DNA from: UBA1424 sp041654095
Lineage (GTDB): Bacteria > Bacillota_I > Bacilli_A > RFN20 > CAG-826
Reading direction: 5' to 3'
Length of the DNA stretch: 64,000 bases
NCBI GenBank assembly: GCA_041654095.1
Contig: JBAZED010000003.1
Span: forward strand, 1-64,000
Numbering within the stretch: position 1 is the stretch's first letter; every line of letters begins with the position of its first letter. The translations under genes were made by a program, and so were the position numbers. Shown here in pieces: positions 33,556 through 42,336 of the stretch. The notes beneath the pieces were generated by a model. It was not told the origin of the DNA. It did not search any database and was given only the letters and a program-made list of their open reading frames with translations.

Positions 33556-35061
33556 TTATATTTTATGTATCGTGACCATCGCATGAGTGTTGGCGAGATT
33601 GCTGATCGTGAAAGTATAGCCTAATTCTTCGCCATTGTTGAAGGTAAAGTTCTGAAAAGTATCGACGCCAAAAGTGTCACCCTTTTGAAAAAGCGTCGCG
33701 TCGTCGGCAACGCCGCCGGTGATGAAGGTATTGGCACCGCTGCTCTCGAGGAGATGATAGAGGCGGAAATTATTATAAGTCGTCGAACCGGTATTGGTGT
33801 GGACGATAGCGACGCGATTCGTCGCTTGGCTATAGATGCCATCATCGACATAGCCTTTCGGCCGCGAAAAACCTTCGTTTGACAAGAAGCCGAGGCGGGC
33901 ATCGACGTGATAGACTTTGACGCCGGCCTGCGACATAAGTCGGGGGTTGCTGCTCGTCATTCGCGAGTCGTGGGCATTTAAGCCGTTGGGGCTGTAGAAT
34001 TCCAAGAGCAGGTATTCGTCCATCGCCGTGCCGTTCCAATTATCGTTCAGCAAAATCAAATCGCCGCTATTGTAAAAAGGGCGAATCGTAATTTCCGCCG
34101 AATCGGTGACAGCGTATGGGCGCGTCCAATCCAAGAGCATTTTCGAATATCCGGTGTGGTCGCCGATGCTGTAGTCCATCATGTCAGCTCGGCCCGTCGG
34201 TCCGTACAAGGCCCCTTCATCGCGGTTGTAATAGTCTTCTAATCCGAGCAGATGACCGACTTCATGGATGTAGGTATGGGTATCTGGGCGCCCATCAGTT
34301 ATGTATGTCAGCGAATAGCTCGACCAGCACGTCAAATTGGCGTTCTGGTTGATGGTATAAGCCCAAAACGTCTTGTTCCGAGCGCTATCTCCAGTCTCGG
34401 AAGGGTGCGAATAAATTAGATAGACCGGGACGAGGTTATCTTCGTTGCCGTCGACGTAATAACTCGCCAAATCGCCGTATTTATCCTCATACCACTCCAA
34501 AGCGTTTTTATAAATGTTTCGAACGATCGATATTTTAGAAGAAGAATCGCGGATATCAGCGGCTTGATAAGTCGTTCGATACCAATCCGCGACTTTGCCG
34601 TCGAGGATCAACTTTCCATAGCTCGCCTCGTTGTAGAAGCCGGTGACCGACCGCCAATTGTTGTTTTCGTTCACTCCGAAAAAGGCATTGCGCAGCACTT
34701 CCAACGACCCCTCGGTGCCCTCTTTTAAAAGAGTGGAAGGATAATCGTCGAAATCGACGGGGATGACCAGCATTTTTTGCCGGCCGGTCGCGCGAACGCT
34801 TTTGTAAACACCTTGGTGGCGGTAGACGGCGGTGAAATCCTCAAATGATTCTTCGACGCCCAGACCATTCAAATAGCGAGATGGCAAATAATCGCCCGGC
34901 TTATAGTAACCTTGTCCATCTATCTTCTCGTGGGTGTCGGTATCGACGAGGTAATCGCGAAAAGGCGCGAAGGGGATGATGGCGTTTGTACATGATGAAA
35001 GAAGCCAGGCCACCACCGCCGTGATCGGAATGATTGATAAAGTACTTTTGCGGGTGGACAT
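33556..35061 (-). CDS. M6-family metalloprotease lipoprotein (copy 1)
   Basis: The 501-aa secreted protease has a signal peptide and lipobox LSSC (Cys24). The zinc site is HEVGH (266-270) followed by LLGLEDYY, the extended HExxHxxGxxD motif of immune-inhibitor-A-type M6 peptidases. The N-terminal segment MLVIPVDFDDYP and the later ADMMDYSIGDHTGYSKMLLDW match the family. It is the most divergent of three tandem copies. It starts 8 bp after the second copy with no clear ribosome-binding site, so translational coupling is likely. It probably degrades extracellular proteins; the substrate is unknown. Confidence 0.9.
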   Translation of the reverse strand: MSTRKSTLSIIPITAVVAWLLSSCTNAIIPFAPFRDYLVDTDTHEKIDGQGYYKPGDYLPSRYLNGLGVEESFEDFTAVYRHQGVYKSVRATGRQKMLVIPVDFDDYPSTLLKEGTEGSLEVLRNAFFGVNENNNWRSVTGFYNEASYGKLILDGKVADWYRTTYQAADIRDSSSKISIVRNIYKNALEWYEDKYGDLASYYVDGNEDNLVPVYLIYSHPSETGDSARNKTFWAYTINQNANLTCWSSYSLTYITDGRPDTHTYIHEVGHLLGLEDYYNRDEGALYGPTGRADMMDYSIGDHTGYSKMLLDWTRPYAVTDSAEITIRPFYNSGDLILLNDNWNGTAMDEYLLLEFYSPNGLNAHDSRMTSSNPRLMSQAGVKVYHVDARLGFLSNEGFSRPKGYVDDGIYSQATNRVAIVHTNTGSTTYNNFRLYHLLESSGANTFITGGVADDATLFQKGDTFGVDTFQNFTFNNGEELGYTFTISNLANTHAMVTIHKI

Positions 35062-35069
35062 CGATGTTA

Positions 35070-36530
35070 TTATACCACTGAAACGCGAATGGTCGCCGAT
35101 GAAGAATCAACATTGACAAAATCAATTTTGTATCCTAATAAATTGCCGTTATTAAGGCGAGTTCCGTTTTTAAAAAATTGCCAGCCAAAGGTCGCCATCG
35201 AAAAGGTTTGTCCAGTCGTGAAAAGATCGAGATTCGTCGCCGGATTACCAAATTTAAAGGTGTTGACACCGCCGGCTTGAATCATGTGCAAGAGGCGATA
35301 ATCTTCGTTGGCGCTATTTGACGGTGTATTCGAATTGGCGACGCGATAATACCGTTGAATCGAAGGGTCAAAAAGGTCCGAGGAAGCTGGGTGTTCGTAG
35401 GCGATAAAATTGTTTGAATAATCATATACTCCGAGGCGCGAATCAACGTGGTAGAGGCGGACGCCGGGAAGCGTAAAGCCAAGCGGATAAGCACCGGCGT
35501 ACGAAGTTTGAGAATCGAGTTGATTGAGACCGGTCGGGGTGTAGAGTTCGAGGAGCAGGAATTCATCGAATGAGGTTCCGTTCCAATCATCGGCGATCAA
35601 AACGGCGTCACCGCTGCTCTCGACGGGGTCGATCGTGATCTCGGCATTGCCGGTCACGACGAACGGTTTGAGCCAGCCTAAAGCCATCTTCGACCAGGCG
35701 TTGTGATCGGTGACGTTGTAATCCATCATGTCGATGGCGCCGGTCGGTTTATAAGTGCTATCCTCATCGTAATTGTAATAATCGTCAAGTCCCAGAAGGT
35801 GGCCGGTCTCATGGATGTAGGTGTGACCATCAACTCTAGTCGTTCCACCGCCTTCGTACATGAAATCGTAGCTGGCCCACGCATAGACGTTGGCGGTCGG
35901 GCCATAGGTCGATGGCGTTTGATTATAGTCCCAATAGACATAAGCCCAGTAATCTTCAGAGATGCTTTGAATGGTCGGCGAATTGCTGTAATTCGGGGCG
36001 CTGTAAATCATCCACACGGCATCGATAAAACCATCGTCGTCATCATCGAATTGCTGCGTCGAGGAATTTCCGCCATTGTGGGCCTTATAATCGGTCACGG
36101 CTTTTCTGACCAAATTGGTCGAGAAGTACTGCGTTTCGCTCGTGTCGAGAGCCGCCGCTTGCGCCGCTGTATATCCGGTATCGTATTTATCGGCAATCGC
36201 AAATGACAACGTTAAGTTACCATAGCTCGATTTATCGTAGAATGAGGAAACGGATTCCCAATAATTCGTTTGAGCGGGCGTTCCGTTGAACAGAATATCG
36301 ATGTCCGATAGGACTTTGGCAGTAAACGGATAATCGGTGAGTTCCATCGGAATGACCAGGATCTCGACATCGTCACTCGGCGTGGGAATCGAGTTGAGGC
36401 CGGTGACTTGCAGCAGATCTTGATAGTTGAAAAGGGAATCGACGTCCGCTACTTTTTGGTAATTGACCCACGAACAACTCGCGATGAAAATAGGCAGGAG
36501 AATCAGGGCGCGGATATTCTTATATCTCAT
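35070..36530 (-). CDS. M6-family metalloprotease lipoprotein (copy 2)
   Basis: The 486-aa lipoprotein has lipobox IASC (Cys19); the start is ATG 36530 with AAGGAG eight bases upstream. The zinc motif is HETGH (240-244) with LLGLDDYY. It is closely related to copy 3 (shared FSTNLVRKAVTDYKAHNG-like and GFIDAVWMIYS segments) and has an acidic, calcium-site-like DDDDDGFID stretch. It lies 133 bp or more after copy 3, with a possible promoter of its own. It is predicted to be anchored to the outer face of the membrane. Confidence 0.9.
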   Translation of the reverse strand: MRYKNIRALILLPIFIASCSWVNYQKVADVDSLFNYQDLLQVTGLNSIPTPSDDVEILVIPMELTDYPFTAKVLSDIDILFNGTPAQTNYWESVSSFYDKSSYGNLTLSFAIADKYDTGYTAAQAAALDTSETQYFSTNLVRKAVTDYKAHNGGNSSTQQFDDDDDGFIDAVWMIYSAPNYSNSPTIQSISEDYWAYVYWDYNQTPSTYGPTANVYAWASYDFMYEGGGTTRVDGHTYIHETGHLLGLDDYYNYDEDSTYKPTGAIDMMDYNVTDHNAWSKMALGWLKPFVVTGNAEITIDPVESSGDAVLIADDWNGTSFDEFLLLELYTPTGLNQLDSQTSYAGAYPLGFTLPGVRLYHVDSRLGVYDYSNNFIAYEHPASSDLFDPSIQRYYRVANSNTPSNSANEDYRLLHMIQAGGVNTFKFGNPATNLDLFTTGQTFSMATFGWQFFKNGTRLNNGNLLGYKIDFVNVDSSSATIRVSVV

Positions 36531-36629
36531 GGTTGGCTCCTTGATAGGACTATCACTATATAAATTATACCGCACCGCTACTTATTTACGCGACTAACGG
36601 CTCGAAGACAAGCGGAGTCGATATAAATG

Positions 36630-36651
36630 CGCCTACTCAAAAAGAAAGGCG
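36630..36651 (-). terminator. Possible weak terminator between M6 copies 3 and 2
   Basis: CGCCT and AGGCG form a five-base stem with a 12-nt loop, without a clean T-run. A TATAAT on the minus strand (36564-36569) lies downstream and may start a separate transcript for copy 2. Confidence 0.3.
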
Positions 36652-36708
36652 ATTTTCATTATAAAATAATGCTGTCGCCCATTCAATTTTATTGCTGTGA
36701 GATGCTTT

Positions 36709-38283
36709 TTATAAATCGATGATGCGAATCGTCGCCGAGGTTGACGTAACGTTGACGAATTGAATCGAAAAGCCGAGGGTATTACCGTTGTTGAGGCTGG
36801 TGCCGTTTTTGAAGAATTCGGCGCCGTAATCGGCCATCGAGAAGGATTTGCCGGTCGTGAACAAGTCGCCGTTCTTACCGGTGCTGCCCGTTTTAAACGT
36901 GTTCCTTTTGCCGGCTTGAATCATGTGGATGAAGCGGAATTCGGGATCAGCGCTACGCGAAGGAGAGTTGGAATGAGCGGTTGCGACATAATCATAATCG
37001 TAAATTGGAAGAGTCTCTGGTTCAACATAACGATCAAAGAGCCAATCATCCGCCACTTCTGAATATTTAATATTCGCCAACCTCGCATCAACGTGGTAGA
37101 GGCGGACGCCGGCTTTCGTATATCCTTGCGGATAGGCGCCGTTATTATACGCTGAATCGGAGTCGAGTTTATTTAGTCCGGTCGGCGTGTAGAGCTCGAG
37201 CATCATCAGTTCATCAAAGGCCGTCCCGTTCCAGCTATCGGCGATTAGAATCGCGTCACCGCTGCTTTCAGCGGGGTTGATCGTGATCTCGGCATTGCTG
37301 GTGACGACATAGGGATTGACCCAGCCGAGGGCCATCTTTGACCAGACGTTGTGATCGGTGATGTTGTAATCCATCATGTCGATGCCACCCGTCGGTTTAT
37401 AGGTGCTGGCGTCATAGTTGTAATAATCGTCGAGCCCGAGCAGATGGCCGGTCTCGTGAATATAAGTGTGAGCATCGATCTGCGAGGAAAGACCGCCTTC
37501 AGCCATGAAGTCATAACTGGCCCAAGAGTAGGCGTTTTGATTGGGGCTATCGACGTTGCCATCTTGCTGCCAATCCCAGAAAACATAAGCCCAAAAATCT
37601 TCGGATATTCCTTTGATGACAGGATCGTTGTTGTAATTGTGGCAGCTGTAAATCATCCACACGGCATCGATGAAACCATCGCCGTCGGAATCGAATTGCT
37701 TGGTCGAATCAGCCCCGTTGTCAGCCTTGTAGTCAGCGACGGCTTCCCTCAGGATATTCGTCGAAAAGTACTGAGTGCCGTCGGTTTCGGTATCGAGAGC
37801 CGCCGCTTCAGCCGCGGTGTAGCCGGTCTCGTATTTAGGCGTGACGGTGAAGTTCATGACGAGTTTACCAAAGCTCGTTTTTTCGTAGAAAGAGGAAACC
37901 GATTCCCAGTATTTGGTATCGGCGGGTTCCCCATTAAACATGATATTGATGTTAGTGAGGATTTTATCGGTAAACGGATAATTCGTAAATTCGATCGGAA
38001 TGACTAAAATGTTAACATTTTCACCGACTGACGGAATCGAATTCGTCCCCATTTGCTTCTGAAGATTCTGATAGGTTATCTCCGGATTATAAGAACTCGG
38101 GAGATAGTAGTTGTCCCAGCCGTTCGGCGAAACGATTTCGCTCGACGAACTCGGGATGGACTCGCTCGACGATGAACTCGACGAATCGCTCGACGACGAG
38201 CCGGATGAGGTGTTGACAATCGGCGTGCACGAAGCCACGACCAAGGCCATCAAAATCGGCAAGAAGATTTTTTTGTTATTCAT
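36709..38283 (-). CDS. M6-family metalloprotease lipoprotein (copy 3, Ser-rich linker)
   Basis: The 524-aa lipoprotein has lipobox VASC (Cys19), followed by a linker of mostly serines (about residues 26-49) that should lift the enzyme away from the membrane. The catalytic motif is HETGH (276-280) with LLGLDDYY. It is highly similar to copy 2 (SDGDGFIDAVWMIYS; EDFWAYVFWDW). The start is ATG 38283, preceded by GGGAGC. It is the first gene of the M6 cluster and is driven by a perfect consensus promoter directly after the rpoC terminator. Confidence 0.92.
   Translation of the reverse strand: MNNKKIFLPILMALVVASCTPIVNTSSGSSSSDSSSSSSSESIPSSSSEIVSPNGWDNYYLPSSYNPEITYQNLQKQMGTNSIPSVGENVNILVIPIEFTNYPFTDKILTNINIMFNGEPADTKYWESVSSFYEKTSFGKLVMNFTVTPKYETGYTAAEAAALDTETDGTQYFSTNILREAVADYKADNGADSTKQFDSDGDGFIDAVWMIYSCHNYNNDPVIKGISEDFWAYVFWDWQQDGNVDSPNQNAYSWASYDFMAEGGLSSQIDAHTYIHETGHLLGLDDYYNYDASTYKPTGGIDMMDYNITDHNVWSKMALGWVNPYVVTSNAEITINPAESSGDAILIADSWNGTAFDELMMLELYTPTGLNKLDSDSAYNNGAYPQGYTKAGVRLYHVDARLANIKYSEVADDWLFDRYVEPETLPIYDYDYVATAHSNSPSRSADPEFRFIHMIQAGKRNTFKTGSTGKNGDLFTTGKSFSMADYGAEFFKNGTSLNNGNTLGFSIQFVNVTSTSATIRIIDL
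38137..38206 (-). repeat. Low-complexity Ser-codon repeat
   Basis: Repeated TCGTCGAGCGA-like units encode the Ser-rich linker of M6 copy 3. Such repeats can change length by slippage, which would alter linker length. Confidence 0.6.
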
Positions 38284-38361
38284 AAGTTGCTCCCATCGGT
38301 GAATTATTACACTATATTTGATTATATTCAAATAACACAAATAGATGAAATAAGTGCTGTA

Positions 38362-38389
38362 ATTATAACAAAGGTAGAGTGTTTGTCAA
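38362..38389 (-). promoter_or_regulatory. Consensus promoter of the M6 cluster
   Basis: On the minus strand TTGACA (38384-38389) and TATAAT (38362-38367) are both perfect, with a 16-nt spacer. The transcript would have a leader of about 70 nt with a small TTTGA/TCAAA hairpin. It predicts strong constitutive expression of the protease genes. Confidence 0.85.
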
Positions 38390-38419
38390 TTAATTTGGCG
38401 ATTGTCAATCGTTTTAAGT

Positions 38420-38445
38420 AAAAAGAAAAGGCGGAACTATCCGCC
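38420..38445 (-). terminator. Terminator after rpoC
   Basis: On the minus strand GGCGGA pairs with TCCGCC (38440-38445 with 38430-38435) around a four-base loop, followed by TTTTCTTTTT. It ends the rpoBC transcript 19 bp past the rpoC stop. Confidence 0.9.
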
Positions 38446-38463
38446 TGATCTCTTTCGTTTTCG

Positions 38464-41400
38464 CTATTCTAGATCATCGGGGCGATCGTGAATTTCGATA
38501 TATTGCTGTTTGACTTCTCTCATCTTTTCGCGGACCGAGAAGTTTTCGACTAAGCGATCCTCTTCTTCTTCGCTCTTCAGACCGCGTCCGGCCGGAATCA
38601 ATTTACCGGTGATGACGTTTTCTTTAAGGCCGTGGAGGGTGTCCGTCTTCGCCTTGATGGCGGCATCGGTCAGGACGCGAGTCGTCTCTTGGAAAGACGC
38701 CGCTGAGAGGAAGGATTTCGTCTGCAGCGAGGCTTTGGTGATTCCCAAAATCACGGGACGAGCCACGGCCGGATGACGGCCGGTCAAGAGAGCATCTTCG
38801 TTCTTCTCGGTGAATTCATCGAGTTCGACGAGCGTTCCCGGCAGCATATTCGTATCTCCGCCTTCGATGATCGCGACTTTGCGAAGCATCTGGCGGATGA
38901 TGACTTCAATGTGCTTATCGGAGATGCCGATACCTTGGAGACGATAGACTTTTTGAATCTCCTTGAGGATGTAGCGCTCAACGGCTGCGACGTCGCTGAC
39001 TTCAAGCAGCTTTTTGGGCGAGACTGCGCCTTCGGTGATTTTGCCACCGTTGCGAATTTTATCGCCTTTCTTGACGCGAAGACGAGCACCGTAATTTGAG
39101 AGATATTCGCGATCTTCAAGATTGCTTTTAACGATGACGCGATAGCGGCCCACAGTCTCTTCAATCTCGCTGACGACGCCGGTGATTTCTGAAATCATCG
39201 CTTCGCCTTTGGGAACGCGGGCTTCGACCAGTTCTTGAACGCGGGGTAGGCCTTGCGTAATATCGCTTCCGGCAACACCCCCGGTATGGAAGGTTCTCAT
39301 CGTCAGCTGAGTGCCGGGTTCGCCGATTGATTGAGCGGCCATGATACCGACGGCTTCGCCGATCGTAACTTCCTTGCCGGTCGCTAAGTTGCGACCGTAG
39401 CAGTGACGGCATACTCCGTCGCGCGTTTGGCAGCCAAAGAGCGAGCGAATTTCGACTTCTTTAATGCCGGCGTTGATGATATTCCGAGCATTTTCTTCGT
39501 TGATCATCGTGTTTTCGGCGACGAGAATCTCGCCTGTTTCCGGATGCACGACGTTGTGGATGGTATAGCGACCGACGAGGCGGTCATACAGGGGGACGAT
39601 GACGGCCGCGCGGCTGGAATCGATAATCTCGGAGACGATATGGCCGTGATCGGTGTGGCAGTCCTCTTCGCGGACGATGACATCTTGGCTGACGTCGACT
39701 AAGCGCCGCGTTAAATAGCCGGAGTCGGCGGTCTTAAGCGCCGTATCGGCTCCGCCCTTGCGGGCACCGTGCGTGGCGATGAAGAATTCCGATACCGTCA
39801 AGCCTTCGCGGAAGCATGATTTAATCGGCAGTTCGATGGTGTCGCCTTTTGGGTTGGACATCAAGCCGCGCATGCCGGCGAGCTGAGTGAAGTTGGAAAT
39901 ATTGCCGCGAGCACCGCTATCCGACATCATGAAAATCGGGTTGCGCGAATCTTTTTCGAATTGTTTGGACAAGTCTCTTTGAACGGAGTCGCGGACTTCG
40001 GTCCAGACATCGACGACGTGTTTGTGACGTTCGCTATCGGTCAAGAGACCGAGCTCAAACATCTCATTGATTTCTTCGACGCGGGTTTCGCCATCTTTGA
40101 GCAATTGCTCTTTATCGCTGACGACGTTGATATCGCTGATCGAGATGGTGACGCCGGCAATCGTCGCGTACTTGAAGCCGATGTCTTTCATCTTGTCGAG
40201 AACGGCAGAAGTTTTTGATGTGCCGTAACGGCTGAAGATCTCGTTGATAATATTGCCGAGGTGCTTCTTGGTAAACGGCGAAATCAACGGCTGTTTATGG
40301 ATGTATTCGATGATATTTGTGCCTTTGGGAACGAAGAACTTGGCAAGATCGCCATTTAAGTTTTCGGTGCTGGCATCGTTGAGATACGGGAAGTCGGCAG
40401 GGAAGATGAGGTTGAAGATGATCTTGCCGATGGTCGTGACGAGATATGATTCATTCATCTCCTTGGTGAAACCGCTCTTCGCTAAAGCGCTGGCGCGAAT
40501 TGCCACGCGGTTATGCAAGTGAACTTGATGGGTTTCATAGGCCAAAATCGCTTCATCGATACTGCGGAAAACTTTTCCTTCAGCTTTGGAATAAGCGTCA
40601 AAGCGTTCATATTCTTCTTCATCGCCTTTATCCTTGCGACGTTTAGCGCGGGCGGCGAGTTGCTCTTTGGTCTCTTCGAGCGTCAGATAGTAGTTGCCGA
40701 GGACCATGTCCTGGGAAGGAGTGACGATCGGTCGGCCATCTTTCGGGCCGAGGATGTTATTGCTGGCGAGCATGAGTTCGAGAGCTTCGTGCTGAGCCGA
40801 TTTGCTGAGCGGGACGTGAACGGCCATCTGGTCGCCATCGAAGTCGGCGTTAAAGCCGGTGCAGACGAGGGGGTGGAGGCGAATGGCGCGACCATCGACG
40901 AGTTTCGGTTGGAAAGCTTGGATGCCCAAACGGTGCAAAGTCGGAGCGCGGTTTAATAAAACCGGGTGATCGCTGATAATCCGCTCGAGGATATCGAAGA
41001 CGACGGCGTCGTAACGGTCGATGATCTTATCGGCTTGACGATGGGCGTTGACATAATTTTCCTTGATGAGAATCGAGGCGATAAACGGCCTTAGTAATTG
41101 GACGGCCATCTCGCGTGGTAAGCCGCATTGATACATTTTTAAATCTGGACCGACGGCGATGACCGAACGGCCGGAATAGTCGACGCGCTTGCCGAGTAAA
41201 TTCTGGCGGAAACGACCTTGTTTGCCTTTTAAGGAGCTCGATAGCGACTTCAGCGGACGACCGCCGGAACCGACGACCGGTTTGTTGCGTCTGCCGTTAT
41301 CGATCAAAGCATCCACCGCTTCCTGCAACATGCGCTTCTCGTTCATGAGAATGACATAGGGAGCATTCATGTCGATGAGCTTTTTAAGGCGGGTATTACG

Positions 41401-42321
41401 CGTGATGACGCGGCGATATAAGTCATTTAAATCGGAAGCTGCGAACCGGCCGCCGTCGAGTTGGAGCATCGGGCGGAGATCCGGGGGGATGACCGGCAGG
41501 ACATCGAGGACCATCCATTCGGGCCGATTGTCGGAATTGCGGAAGGCTTCGATAACTTCGAGGCGCTTCGACAATTTGATGCGGTTTTGGGCGCTGCAAT
41601 CTTTGAGCTTGGCGTTGATGCTCTTGAACTCCTCGTCGAGTTTGACCTCGCGGAGCAAGCGCTTAATCGCGGCTGCGCCTTCGCCAAATTCAGCGTTGGT
41701 GTATTTCGAAATAAAGTCGGCAACCGTGAAGAAATCGAAAGTTTCCTGCGGGTTTTGCATTCTTTCAATCAGATCTTCGCTCTTTAGATAGTCGGCGCTC
41801 TCTTTGTCGAGGGTCGGCTGAAATTCGCGAATGGCAGCCACAAATTCCTGGCGCGCGTTCCGCTCGTCGAGGAACTCGCGATAGTACAAGACATTGCTCG
41901 TTCCGGGGTTGAGGCAGACGTGGGCGACGAAATAGTTAATCTCCTCCAGTTGTTTGGGAGGGATATCGAGGATCAGTCCGATGCGGCTCGGAATGCCTTT
42001 GAGATACCAGATGTGAGTACATGGCGAGGCCAGCTCGATATGACCCATTCTCTCGCGGCGGACTTCTTTGGAGATGACTTCGACACCGCACTTCTCGCAG
42101 GTGATGCCTTGAAAGCGGATTTTCTTATATTTACCGCAATGGCATTCGTAGTCTTTGCTCGGGCCGAAAATCTTCTCGCAGAAAAGACCTTGAGCTTCGG
42201 GTTTTTGGCTCCGGTAGTTGATGGTTTCGGGTTTTAAGACTTCGCCATGGGACCATGAGCGAATCGTCTCTGGGGAGGCAAGGCCGACTTGGAGAGCGGC
42301 TAATTTATTAACATCAAACAT
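38464..42321 (-). CDS. rpoC: RNA polymerase beta' subunit
   Basis: The 1285-aa catalytic subunit has an N-terminal zinc ribbon (CHCGKYKKIRFQGITCEKCG, about 60-80), the active-site NADFDGDQMAVH (near 485) holding the catalytic magnesium, the second zinc cluster (CQTRDGVCRHCYGRNL) and the trigger-loop GEPGTQLTMRTFHTGG. Length is standard for Bacillota/mollicutes without large lineage inserts. It is 15 bp after rpoB. Confidence 0.99.
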   Translation of the reverse strand: MFDVNKLAALQVGLASPETIRSWSHGEVLKPETINYRSQKPEAQGLFCEKIFGPSKDYECHCGKYKKIRFQGITCEKCGVEVISKEVRRERMGHIELASPCTHIWYLKGIPSRIGLILDIPPKQLEEINYFVAHVCLNPGTSNVLYYREFLDERNARQEFVAAIREFQPTLDKESADYLKSEDLIERMQNPQETFDFFTVADFISKYTNAEFGEGAAAIKRLLREVKLDEEFKSINAKLKDCSAQNRIKLSKRLEVIEAFRNSDNRPEWMVLDVLPVIPPDLRPMLQLDGGRFAASDLNDLYRRVITRNTRLKKLIDMNAPYVILMNEKRMLQEAVDALIDNGRRNKPVVGSGGRPLKSLSSSLKGKQGRFRQNLLGKRVDYSGRSVIAVGPDLKMYQCGLPREMAVQLLRPFIASILIKENYVNAHRQADKIIDRYDAVVFDILERIISDHPVLLNRAPTLHRLGIQAFQPKLVDGRAIRLHPLVCTGFNADFDGDQMAVHVPLSKSAQHEALELMLASNNILGPKDGRPIVTPSQDMVLGNYYLTLEETKEQLAARAKRRKDKGDEEEYERFDAYSKAEGKVFRSIDEAILAYETHQVHLHNRVAIRASALAKSGFTKEMNESYLVTTIGKIIFNLIFPADFPYLNDASTENLNGDLAKFFVPKGTNIIEYIHKQPLISPFTKKHLGNIINEIFSRYGTSKTSAVLDKMKDIGFKYATIAGVTISISDINVVSDKEQLLKDGETRVEEINEMFELGLLTDSERHKHVVDVWTEVRDSVQRDLSKQFEKDSRNPIFMMSDSGARGNISNFTQLAGMRGLMSNPKGDTIELPIKSCFREGLTVSEFFIATHGARKGGADTALKTADSGYLTRRLVDVSQDVIVREEDCHTDHGHIVSEIIDSSRAAVIVPLYDRLVGRYTIHNVVHPETGEILVAENTMINEENARNIINAGIKEVEIRSLFGCQTRDGVCRHCYGRNLATGKEVTIGEAVGIMAAQSIGEPGTQLTMRTFHTGGVAGSDITQGLPRVQELVEARVPKGEAMISEITGVVSEIEETVGRYRVIVKSNLEDREYLSNYGARLRVKKGDKIRNGGKITEGAVSPKKLLEVSDVAAVERYILKEIQKVYRLQGIGISDKHIEVIIRQMLRKVAIIEGGDTNMLPGTLVELDEFTEKNEDALLTGRHPAVARPVILGITKASLQTKSFLSAASFQETTRVLTDAAIKAKTDTLHGLKENVITGKLIPAGRGLKSEEEEDRLVENFSVREKMREVKQQYIEIHDRPDDLE

Positions 42322-42336
42322 TTGTTCATGACCTCC

